Assembly: GCA_027066695.1 (NCBI GenBank)
Contig: JAMONE010000199.1
Location: forward strand, 1 to 7,527
Length of the DNA: 7,527 nt
DNA from: Micavibrio sp.
GTDB taxonomy: Bacteria > Pseudomonadota > Alphaproteobacteria > Micavibrionales > Micavibrionaceae
Direction of reading: 5' to 3'
Each line of letters starts with the position of its first letter. Position 1 is the stretch's first letter. The notes under the pieces were generated by a model. That model was not told the DNA's origin. It made no database searches and worked only from the letters and a program-made list of their open reading frames with translations. The position numbers and the translations under genes are program-made. Of the stretch, positions 1-5,261 are shown in pieces.

Positions 1-280
1 AAAAATATATGAAACGACCATCCGCAACAACGAAATCCTTCATCGGCGGGTCATAATTAAAACGCAGCTTTCCAGGGCGATTAAGATAGAATGTCCCGAC
101 AAATTGCGCTCCGTTATGGGTGGTTTGAACAAAACGAGCTTGCGCAGTTTTAAGGTCTTGCAGATATTTCTCCGCCCGCTCAATATCCGCCGCTCCCGCA
201 TTTTTCACATTTTGAGCAGAAACATCACTCCCCCCCCCCAATGTGAAAATAGCGATTATTAATAATGTAAAATACTTCAT
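1..280 (-). CDS. lolA: LolA, periplasmic outer-membrane lipoprotein carrier (5' part, runs off the left edge)
   Basis: Only the first 93 codons are inside the window. The translation starts MKYFTLLIIAIFTLGGG and has a classical signal peptide: a hydrophobic stretch at residues 4-14, a Gly run at 15-17 and a likely signal peptidase I site after VSA (residue 22). The mature part contains YLQDLKTAQARFVQT, then FVGTFYLNRPGKLRFNYDPP and VVADGRFIYF, which is the characteristic N-terminal half of the LolA family. LolA takes lipoproteins from LolCDE at the inner membrane and carries them across the periplasm to the outer membrane. The start is supported by GGAG seven bases upstream of the ATG. Odd feature: ten consecutive G on the coding strand (window C230-239) encode the end of the signal peptide. 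I infer that loss or gain of one G would end translation within a few codons. ftsK, a frequent neighbour of lolA in alphaproteobacteria, is not upstream. Confidence 0.88.
   Translation of the reverse strand, partial: MKYFTLLIIAIFTLGGGSDVSAQNVKNAGAADIERAEKYLQDLKTAQARFVQTTHNGAQFVGTFYLNRPGKLRFNYDPPMKDFVVADGRFIYF
230..239 (-). repeat. G10 homopolymer inside the lolA signal-peptide coding region
   Basis: Ten C on the plus strand, read as ten G in lolA: the last base of the Leu14 codon plus three GGG glycine codons. The reading frame is open with ten. With nine G the frame reaches TGA after about ten codons; with eleven it reaches TGA almost at once (GAG TGA). Tracts of this length are known slipped-strand mispairing sites, but they are also a place where sequencing can miscount. 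Confidence 0.9.
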
Positions 281-296
281 TAAATTCTCCGTAATT

Positions 297-302
297 ATTA
301 TA
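297..302 (-). promoter_or_regulatory. Possible -10 box for lolA
   Basis: On the minus strand TATAAT lies 16 bases upstream of the lolA ATG, just before the GGAG ribosome binding site. No convincing -35 box is found 16-18 bases further upstream, and the leader would be very short, so this is only a weak suggestion. Confidence 0.25.
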
Positions 303-396
303 TGAGCATAGCAATTCTTTATGATAGCGCAAAGTGGTTTGTTTTATGTTTATGCGGGGGATTAACCCGAAAAAGATTAAGAATATGACAGTATTT

Positions 397-482
397 GTCA
401 TCTCGAACACGCTAGTGGAGAGATCTTGCATGTTGCCGCTTGATAAGATTTCTCCTATTGCTATGCAATCGTTCGAAATGAC
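397..482. repeat. Dispersed imperfect palindrome, copy 1 (86 bp)
   Basis: The ends are inverted repeats: GTCATCTCGAAC at 397-408 and GTTCGAAATGAC at 471-482, matching at 11 of 12 positions. A second inner pair, AGAGATCTT (419-427) and AAGATTTCT (446-454), matches at 8 of 9, so the whole unit can fold into one long hairpin around a GC-containing centre. The same ends and inner GATCTT/AAGAT core recur at 7173-7237. It lies between the terminator of the unknown operon and lolA, in a stretch (281-565) with no convincing gene. It resembles the intergenic hairpin repeats that many bacteria carry in multiple copies; no transposase is visible. Confidence 0.75.
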
Positions 483-512
483 ACTGTGTAGTTTTACCCC
501 ACCCAAAAACAT

Positions 513-538
513 AAAAGGCAGCCAAATAGCCGCCTTTT
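513..538 (-). terminator. Intrinsic terminator of the unknown two-gene operon
   Basis: Stem AAAAGGCAGC (513-522) pairs with GCCGCCTTTT (529-538) with one A/C mismatch and a six-base loop. On the minus strand the stem is followed by a T-rich stretch (TTTTATGTTTTT). It sits 28 bases past the stop of the 49-aa gene, the right place to end that operon. The A/T-flanked stem could also work on the plus strand, but no plus-strand gene is seen before it. Confidence 0.75.
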
Positions 539-565
539 ATTAATTCTTTATAAATACTAAAAGTC

Positions 566-715
566 TTAGGCCATATTATTATCCATGCCATAAGTATTTT
601 CTTGGGTAACTTTATTATCATACCCATCTGATACGCCTGCAATTTTTGCAAAGACATCTTGAAGTGGAAGGCTTTGTGGCCCTTCTACTGTAGTATTAAA
701 CACTGAATTTATCAT
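566..715 (-). CDS. Small protein of 49 aa, unknown function
   Basis: Not recognised. The 49-residue product starts MINSVFNTTVEGPQSLPLQD, continues through VFAKIAGVSDGYDNK and ends GMDNNMA. It has no membrane segment, no signal peptide and no cysteine, and is acidic to neutral and Asn-rich towards the C-terminus. Evidence that it is real: the ATG is preceded by AAGGGG at a spacing of six bases, the best ribosome binding site of this operon; the start lies inside the last 20 bases of the 156-aa gene in another frame, as in coupled gene pairs; and a terminator follows the stop at a short distance. A competing 81-aa frame over the same bases has no such support and runs through the terminator. 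Function cannot be inferred. Confidence 0.6.
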   Translation of the reverse strand: MINSVFNTTVEGPQSLPLQDVFAKIAGVSDGYDNKVTQENTYGMDNNMA

Positions 716-1166
716 GTAAAACCCCTTTTCTTATTGTAAATATTGCATTTTCTTTGGAAACACCGGAGCCGTCGTAATCCTTCAGGATTATCTTTGTCTG
801 GTCGCCTGCCTGTGCTTCAGGTACTAATGTAAACAAAACACGAGTGCTTGTCAAGTTTGATATGTCTATTAGATCATCTTTTCCATTTAATAATGTCATT
901 AAATTTATAAGTTTTTTCTCTGTAACTTCTGATTTCTCATCTTTTTTAATCAAAACATAATCACCAGCGTGTTCATAATCACCCTTTTTAAAATCATACT
1001 CAAATATCTGATATGAGCGTTCCACTAAGGGGTTTGGCTTATGTATGAAGCGCGTGCGCTCGCCCGTACGCTTTGATTTTTCAAGCGGATCTTCACCATT
1101 ATCTTTTATATCAGGAGTTAGTTTTTCCGCTCCCTGTTTGCTTGATTCGTTAAAATTTATGCTCAT
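696..1166 (-). CDS. Hypothetical charged protein of 156 aa
   Basis: Not recognised. The N-terminal 45 residues are hydrophilic and probably disordered (many Lys, Glu, Asp, Ser, Gly). Residues 50-156 look folded, with alternating hydrophobic stretches such as YVLIKK, LINLMTLLNG, STRVLFTLVPEA, TKIILKDYDG and NAIFTIRKGV, suggesting a mostly beta domain. There is no signal peptide, membrane segment or cysteine, so a cytoplasmic protein is likely. The ribosome binding site is weak (TGGTAA about ten bases before the ATG), and an in-frame stop lies just upstream, so the start cannot be moved back. It is divergent from ahcY and overlaps the 49-aa gene downstream by 20 bases. A lineage-specific accessory gene is the most I can say. 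Confidence 0.65.
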   Translation of the reverse strand: MSINFNESSKQGAEKLTPDIKDNGEDPLEKSKRTGERTRFIHKPNPLVERSYQIFEYDFKKGDYEHAGDYVLIKKDEKSEVTEKKLINLMTLLNGKDDLIDISNLTSTRVLFTLVPEAQAGDQTKIILKDYDGSGVSKENAIFTIRKGVLHDKFSV

Positions 1167-1266
1167 AATTTAATTTACCATTGGTTTTTTTTATAAAAAA
1201 TGTTTAATTCATTCGACTTTATCAAAAAAATAGAAAAATTACTATATATTTAAGGAGACAATTAAA
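1167..1266. promoter_or_regulatory. Divergent intergenic region between the unknown operon and ahcY
   Basis: One hundred very AT-rich bases that must hold the promoters of both directions. AAGGAG at 1252-1257, nine bases before the ahcY ATG, is a strong ribosome binding site. TATATA-like -10 candidates occur near 1243-1249 for ahcY and TATAAA near 1190 for the minus strand, but none has a good -35 at proper spacing. The region is too short and lacks the paired elements expected of an SAH or SAM riboswitch. Confidence 0.4.
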
Positions 1267-2577
1267 ATGTCAGCAGCACCACAGGCAGTAGAGCAAGATT
1301 ACAAGGTTAAAGATATATCACTAGCAGATGCGGGGCGTTTGCAAATTGATTTGGCGCAAGATGAAATGCCAGGGCTTATGGCTACTCGCGCGGAATATAA
1401 GGAAGAGCAGCCACTTAAAGGCGCGCGCATTGCGGGTTGTCTTCATATGACAGTGCAAACTGCCGTATTAATTGAGACGCTAATAGAGCTTGGCGCGGAA
1501 GTTCGCTGGTCTTCATGTAATATTTTCTCTACTCAAGACGAAGCGGCGGCGGCTATGGCTGCGGCGGGAATTCCAGTATTTGCTTGGAAAGGCGAGACAA
1601 ATGAAGAGGCGGAATGGTGCATTCACCAGACTATTAAGGGGCCAAATGGCTGGACTCCTAACATGATTTTGGATGATGGCGGTGATTTGACAGCTATCGC
1701 ACATAAGGATTATCCAGAGCTTATGGCTGATATTAAAGGCATTTCCGAGGAAACAACAACGGGCGTTTTATTCCTTAAGAAGATGGAAGAAGAGGGGACA
1801 CTTAAAGTTCCATCTATTAATGTGAATGATTCGGTGACTAAATCTAAATTCGATAATAAATATGGCTGCCGCGAATCACTTGTTGATGCTATTCGCCGCG
1901 CAACTGATGTTATGCTTGCAGGTAAAGTTGCAATCGTATGTGGCTATGGCGATGTTGGTAAGGGTTCTGCTCAATCACTTTCATCACAGGGCGTTCGCGT
2001 GATGGTTACTGAAATTGACCCTATTTGCGCACTTCAAGCGGCGATGGATGGCTATGAAGTTGTAACAATGGAAGATGCAACGCCTAGAGCGGATATCTTC
2101 GTGACAACAACAGGTAACAAAGACATCATCACAGTGGATCACATGCGTGAGATGAAAGATCGTGCTATTGTTTGTAATATCGGTCACTTTGATAACGAGA
2201 TTCAAGTCGAGCCACTTCGCAATATGAAATGGACAAATATCAAGCCACAAGTTGATGAGATTGAATTTCCAAGCGGCAAGCGCATTATTTTGCTAGCTGA
2301 AGGTCGCCTTGTTAATCTTGGCTGCGCAACGGGTCATCCATCATTCGTGATGAGCGCGTCATTCACCAATCAAACTTTGGCGCAAATCGAGCTTTGGAAA
2401 AACCATGATAAATATGAGAATAAGGTTTATGTGCTTCCTAAGCATCTGGATGAAAAAGTTGCAGCTCTTCACCTTGATAAAGTCGGCGCAAAGCTAACTG
2501 TTCTTTCAAGTGAGCAAGCAGATTATATCGGCGTTCCTGTTAAAGGGCCGTTCAAAGGCGATGCTTATAGATATTAA
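1267..2577 (+). CDS. ahcY: S-adenosylhomocysteine hydrolase (adenosylhomocysteinase)
   Basis: Hydrolyses S-adenosylhomocysteine reversibly to adenosine and homocysteine, clearing the inhibitor left by methyltransferases and feeding the methionine cycle; cytoplasmic, normally a tetramer with bound NAD. Visible signatures: GCLHMTVQTAVLIETL (58-73, with His60 matching human His55), NMILDDGGDLT (132-142), NVNDSVTKSKFDN (185-197, with Lys192 and Asp196 as active-site residues), the conserved Cys201 in YGCRES, the NAD-binding GYGDVGKG (226-233), VCNIGHFDNEI (302-312), LVNLGCATGHPSFVMS (348-363), and the canonical C-terminal tail ending DAYRY. At 436 residues it is close to the human enzyme (432) and lacks the roughly 40-residue insertion found in many alphaproteobacterial and mycobacterial homologues. 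The start is fixed by AAGGAG upstream. It is transcribed alone, with its own terminator. Confidence 0.97.
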   Translation: MSAAPQAVEQDYKVKDISLADAGRLQIDLAQDEMPGLMATRAEYKEEQPLKGARIAGCLHMTVQTAVLIETLIELGAEVRWSSCNIFSTQDEAAAAMAAAGIPVFAWKGETNEEAEWCIHQTIKGPNGWTPNMILDDGGDLTAIAHKDYPELMADIKGISEETTTGVLFLKKMEEEGTLKVPSINVNDSVTKSKFDNKYGCRESLVDAIRRATDVMLAGKVAIVCGYGDVGKGSAQSLSSQGVRVMVTEIDPICALQAAMDGYEVVTMEDATPRADIFVTTTGNKDIITVDHMREMKDRAIVCNIGHFDNEIQVEPLRNMKWTNIKPQVDEIEFPSGKRIILLAEGRLVNLGCATGHPSFVMSASFTNQTLAQIELWKNHDKYENKVYVLPKHLDEKVAALHLDKVGAKLTVLSSEQADYIGVPVKGPFKGDAYRY

Positions 2578-2598
2578 TTGTTCATCTATTTAAAATTC

Positions 2599-2631
2599 AA
2601 ATGCTCGCGTTTTTATGTGCGGGCATTTTTT
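2599..2631 (+). terminator. Intrinsic terminator of ahcY
   Basis: AAATGCTCGC (2599-2608) pairs with GCGGGCATTT (2619-2628) with one G-T wobble and a ten-base loop, followed by a continuous T run to 2631. It lies 21 bases past the ahcY stop. It may also serve the convergent pheA, since no other hairpin is seen after the pheA stop, although the T-tract on that side is poor. Confidence 0.88.
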
Positions 2632-2699
2632 GTGGTATAGCTTTGCGTACAATCATATAAAGTTTTGCTAAAAGTGGCTTAAATCAATTGCCCCTAAAA

Positions 2700-3566
2700 T
2701 CACAGCTCACCATAATCTTGTTCATAAGCCTTACGTGAGGGATGCGCGATATAAGAGCCTAGTAATTTAACATCCTTGGCAAAAAATCCTAGCTCTTCAA
2801 GGGCGCGGTTAAAGGATTGGCTTTCGGGGTGGCCTTCAATGTCACAATAAAAGCGGGCGGCTTGAAAATTTTCATCAACATAAGATTCTAGCTTGGTTAG
2901 GCTTAAGCCATTTGTTGCAAAGCCGCCAAGTGCTTTATATAAAGCTGCGGGAATATTTCTAACTTCGAATAAAAGGCTGGTTATAACATTATTCGCATCA
3001 ATAGGCGGGTAATATGGCTCGGGAGAGAGAATTAAAAAGCGTGTCATATTATGGCTTTGATCTTCTATTCCTTTTTCTAAAATCTCTAAATCATAAATTT
3101 TAGCTGCTAATGAAGATGCTATCGCGCCATGCTCTTTATCATTTTTTTGCGCAATTTCTTTTGCCGCGCCAGCCGTATCTGCATGAATATATGATTTAGC
3201 ACCCATCTTTTTCAAAAATTCACGGCATTGCGGTATAGCGTGTACGTGGCTATGCACATATTTAATATCTTCTATTTTTGTACCTTTAGTTCCAAGCAGC
3301 ATATGATTAACATCTTGGAAATGCTCGCCTATTATAAAAAGGTCGCCATCAGGCATTAAGTGGTGAACATCGGCAACGCGCCCTGCAATAGTATTATCAA
3401 CGGGTATCATTGCAAGGTCTGCTCTGCCGTCATTCACTGCGTTAAAGGCATCATAAAAAGACTCGCAAGGCAAAGTTTTAAGGTCAGGAAAAACTGTACG
3501 GCACGCCATATCCGAATATGCACCATATTCACCTTGAAATGCTATTGACTTGTAATCATTGCTCAT
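2700..3566 (-). CDS. pheA: Prephenate dehydratase
   Basis: Converts prephenate to phenylpyruvate in phenylalanine synthesis; cytoplasmic. This is the stand-alone form with no chorismate mutase domain. In the 288-residue product, residues 7-180 are the catalytic PDT domain: IAFQGEYGAYSD at the N-terminus, DLAMIPVDNTIAGRV in the middle, and HNMTRFLIL with the catalytic TRF triad at 175-177. Residues about 195-275 form the ACT regulatory domain (TSLLFEVRNIPAALYKAL, then LTKLESY), which in this family binds phenylalanine for feedback inhibition. Start choice: an ATG five codons further up (3581) is possible, but AAGGAT between the two ATGs lies seven bases before the ATG at 3566 and makes the shorter form more likely. 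It is divergent from the cytochrome gene, an association I recall as familiar in alphaproteobacteria. Confidence 0.95.
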   Translation of the reverse strand: MSNDYKSIAFQGEYGAYSDMACRTVFPDLKTLPCESFYDAFNAVNDGRADLAMIPVDNTIAGRVADVHHLMPDGDLFIIGEHFQDVNHMLLGTKGTKIEDIKYVHSHVHAIPQCREFLKKMGAKSYIHADTAGAAKEIAQKNDKEHGAIASSLAAKIYDLEILEKGIEDQSHNMTRFLILSPEPYYPPIDANNVITSLLFEVRNIPAALYKALGGFATNGLSLTKLESYVDENFQAARFYCDIEGHPESQSFNRALEELGFFAKDVKLLGSYIAHPSRKAYEQDYGEL

Positions 3567-3686
3567 TTTACTATCCTTCATGAATTCTTAACTTTAAACT
3601 GGTTATATATATATCGACAAGAATAATAAAGATATGGTACTTATATATTCTTGAGAATTAATTTTTTACAAAAAGGCTTTTGGATT
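3567..3686. promoter_or_regulatory. Divergent intergenic region between pheA and the cytochrome c gene
   Basis: About 120 AT-rich bases that must hold both promoters, including an alternating TA run near 3604-3613. An 8-bp inverted repeat, CAAGAATA (3618-3625) and TATTCTTG (3646-3653), flanks a 20-base spacer in front of the cytochrome gene. The 13-mer ACAAGAATAATAA at 3617-3629 recurs exactly in the rpmH promoter (4339-4351). No near-consensus -35/-10 pair is seen in either direction. Confidence 0.4.
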
Positions 3687-4256
3687 ATGTTCAACTCTAT
3701 ATTAAATAAATTTATTGCTGCGATATTTGTTACTGGTGTTTTTATCACATTAATCGGATTCATTGGAAATAAAGCAATCTCTGCGCAAGAGCTTACAAAA
3801 GATGCTGTTGTAATTGAGTTAGCTGATGCTGTTGCCGATGAAGTTAAAGCTGCACCTGCTGAAACGAAAGCTGAAGCAACCGAGGCTGTCGCAGAAGAAT
3901 CAATAGAAAATCTTATTGCTGGCGCAGATTTAGAAAAGGGTGCTAAAATTTCAAAAAAATGTTTGGCATGTCACTCTTTCAAAAAAGGTGGAGCGCATGT
4001 TATGGGGCCAGCTCTTTGGGGTATTGTTGGACATGAAAAAGCTGCAATAGAAGGTTTTCCATACTCTGATGGGATAAAAGAAGTTGGTGGAAACTGGGAT
4101 TATGTTTCGCTGAATGCTCTTTTAATAAGCCCAAGGGACTATATTAAAGGCACAAAAATGCGTTTTCGTGGTTTAAAAGCTATTGAAGACAGAGCTGCAT
4201 TAATCGCATGGATGCGTTTGCAGGCGGATACTCCAATCCCTCTTCCGAGTGAGTAG
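3687..4256 (+). CDS. Membrane-anchored class I cytochrome c (CycM/c552-like)
   Basis: A 189-residue electron carrier held in the inner membrane with its haem domain in the periplasm. The N-terminus has one hydrophobic segment (about residues 9-27) that probably acts as an uncleaved signal anchor, although ISA just after it could be a cleavage site. Residues about 34-80 form an Ala/Glu/Lys-rich linker. The cytochrome domain follows: covalent haem-binding CLACH at 92-96, then GPALWGIVG, and the expected Met axial ligand at 158 in GTKMRFRGL. Such anchored carriers shuttle electrons from the bc1 complex to terminal oxidases in alphaproteobacteria. Start: a TTG 12 codons upstream is in frame but has no ribosome binding site, whereas AAAAGG lies ten bases before this ATG. 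It is a single-gene transcript with its own terminator. Confidence 0.9.
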   Translation: MFNSILNKFIAAIFVTGVFITLIGFIGNKAISAQELTKDAVVIELADAVADEVKAAPAETKAEATEAVAEESIENLIAGADLEKGAKISKKCLACHSFKKGGAHVMGPALWGIVGHEKAAIEGFPYSDGIKEVGGNWDYVSLNALLISPRDYIKGTKMRFRGLKAIEDRAALIAWMRLQADTPIPLPSE

Positions 4257-4272
4257 AGTCACATATTAATTA

Positions 4273-4312
4273 AAAAAGGCTTGCTCTTTGTAATATTAGG
4301 GTAAGCCTTTTT
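4273..4312 (+). terminator. Intrinsic terminator of the cytochrome c gene
   Basis: AAAAAGGCTTGCTCT (4273-4287) pairs with AGGGTAAGCCTTTTT (4298-4312), with two G-T wobbles and a ten-base loop. The descending arm ends in five T. It lies 16 bases past the stop codon and separates this gene from the rpmH operon. Confidence 0.85.
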
Positions 4313-4333
4313 ATATGAATTTAGCTATTTAAT

Positions 4334-4362
4334 TTGACACAAGAATAATAAGCGGTTATAAA
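4334..4362 (+). promoter_or_regulatory. Strong sigma-70-type promoter of the rpmH operon
   Basis: Perfect TTGACA -35 (4334-4339), a 17-base spacer and TATAAA -10 (4357-4362). Transcription should start near 4369, giving a leader of about 75 bases before rpmH. It is the closest match to a housekeeping promoter in the window, as expected for a ribosomal protein operon. Confidence 0.75.
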
Positions 4363-4392
4363 CCCACATTCTTTATGAAGAATAGAATTTAT

Positions 4393-4429
4393 TGCAGCCT
4401 TAATTTTAATATTGAAAGGCGCATTTTTT
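4393..4429 (+). promoter_or_regulatory. Hairpin plus U6 in the rpmH leader, possible attenuator
   Basis: TGC-A-GCCTT (4393-4401) pairs with AAGGCGCA (4416-4423): eight base pairs with one bulged A, followed by six T (4424-4429). It has the form of a weak intrinsic terminator, but lies downstream of the promoter at 4334-4362 and ends immediately before the rpmH ribosome binding site AGAGG (4431-4435). It could attenuate transcription or affect initiation at rpmH; it might also be a backup terminator for the upstream gene. Confidence 0.45.
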
Positions 4430-4443
4430 AAGAGGTAAATATT

Positions 4444-4584
4444 ATGCATCAGAAACGCACATTCCAGCCAAGTCGCCTTGTTCGCGCACGTCGCCATGGC
4501 TTTCGCTCTCGTATGGCAGATAGAGGTGGTCGCGCAATTTTAGCCCGCCGTCGTTCCAAAGGACGTAAGCGTCTAAGCGCTTAG
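4444..4584 (+). CDS. rpmH: 50S ribosomal protein L34
   Basis: A very basic 46-residue component of the large ribosomal subunit. The sequence matches the L34 family over its whole length: KRTFQPSRLVRARRHGFRSR, then MADRGGRAILARRRSKG and the conserved C-terminus KRLSA. The family is usually about 44 residues and starts MKRT; here the N-terminus reads MHQKRT, two residues longer, with no alternative ATG inside. AAGAGG lies eight bases before the start. It is the first gene of the rnpA-yidD-yidC operon, with rnpA starting 12 bases after its stop. Confidence 0.98.
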   Translation: MHQKRTFQPSRLVRARRHGFRSRMADRGGRAILARRRSKGRKRLSA

Positions 4585-4596
4585 TCGTTAAAAATC

Positions 4597-4971
4597 ATGA
4601 AAGCACGTAAAAATGAGCTGCCGGCAAATGAAATGCTGACGGCTCGTTCTGATTTTCTAGCTATACAAAGTAAAGGCAAGCGTTGGGTTTCCAATAGCTT
4701 TATTTTGCAAATCCGTAATAATAATCTTAAGACTATTCGCATTGGCTACACGGTTAGCAAAAAAGTCGATAAATCCGCAGTAAAGCGCAACCGTATTAAA
4801 CGCAGATTGCGTAGCGTTGTTGCAGAGCTTCTTCCTTACATGGAAAATGGCTATGATTATATCTTGGTTGGGCGCAAGCAAACAGCGTGTCGTTCGTATA
4901 ATGATCTTACAAAAGATTTTAAATGGTGTTTGCGAAAAATGGATTTATATAAAAGCAAGGCGGATAGCTAA
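4597..4971 (+). CDS. rnpA: Ribonuclease P protein component
   Basis: Protein subunit of RNase P, which helps the catalytic RNA trim the 5' leader from precursor tRNAs. The 124-residue product is basic. Family signatures are LTARSDFLAIQSKGKRWVSN (14-33), IRIGYTVSKKVDKSAVKRNR (47-66) and IKRRLRSVVAELLP (67-80), including the RNA-binding RNR motif, and the late GYDYILVGRKQT. There is no clear ribosome binding site before the ATG, and the gene starts 12 bases after rpmH, so translation may depend on ribosomes finishing rpmH. The stop overlaps the next start as TAATG. Confidence 0.97.
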   Translation: MKARKNELPANEMLTARSDFLAIQSKGKRWVSNSFILQIRNNNLKTIRIGYTVSKKVDKSAVKRNRIKRRLRSVVAELLPYMENGYDYILVGRKQTACRSYNDLTKDFKWCLRKMDLYKSKADS

Positions 4972-5261
4972 TGGTTCGCTTGCTTCAATATATTATTAAA
5001 GCATATGCCTATTTGGTTTCACCATTTTTAGGACGTAATTGCAGATACTACCCGACATGTTCGTCATATGCACATCAATCATTGGAAAAGCATGGCATTT
5101 TAAAGGGATTTTTTCTTATAACCGCGCGAATCCTATCATGTCATCCGTGGAGCAAAAGAAAATTTAATGATCCTGTGCCAAAGCTATTTACGTGGAGGGG
5201 TATATTAGGCTATAAACGCGCAAACCACGAAAATATAAAAGGCTCTGGCTATGATGAATGA
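4971..5261 (+). CDS. yidD: YidD, membrane protein insertion efficiency factor
   Basis: A small protein of 96 residues (DUF37/haemolytic-domain family) that associates with the inner membrane and helps YidC-dependent insertion. Signatures: an amphipathic N-terminal helix (LLQYIIKAYAYLVSPFLG), then NCRYYPTCSSYA (23-34) with Cys24 and Cys30, and SCHPW (56-60) with Cys57, followed by DPVP (67-70). The usual Gly-Gly pair before DPVP is replaced by KRKFN, a mild departure. Its ATG shares one base with the rnpA stop (TAATG), and its last 11 bases overlap yidC, so the three genes are probably translated in a coupled way. Confidence 0.96.
   Translation: MVRLLQYIIKAYAYLVSPFLGRNCRYYPTCSSYAHQSLEKHGILKGFFLITARILSCHPWSKRKFNDPVPKLFTWRGILGYKRANHENIKGSGYDE

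Noticed and set aside
225..512. 95-aa minus-strand frame overlapping the lolA start
   Set aside because: It reads lolA's beginning in the wrong frame and also covers the palindrome; the LolA frame is clearly the real one.
334..543. 69-aa plus-strand frame upstream of lolA
   Set aside because: It runs through the palindrome and the terminator stem, has no ribosome binding site and its translation resembles no protein.
412..657. 81-aa minus-strand frame over the 49-aa gene
   Set aside because: Starts inside the 49-aa gene in another frame and crosses the terminator at 513-538; no ribosome binding site of its own.
1167..1266. SAH or SAM riboswitch before ahcY
   Set aside because: The gap is only 100 bases, nearly all A/T, without the GC-containing paired stems of the known classes.
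1984..2250. 88-aa antisense frame inside ahcY
   Set aside because: Lies wholly within a well-conserved coding region on the other strand; a typical shadow.
3651..3686. TTG start extending the cytochrome c by 12 residues
   Set aside because: No ribosome binding site before the TTG, and the extension would put extra residues before a normal signal anchor; the ATG at 3687 has AAAAGG upstream.
4313..4443. Replication origin next to rpmH
   Set aside because: rpmH is near oriC in some bacteria, but there is no dnaA gene and no cluster of DnaA boxes here.
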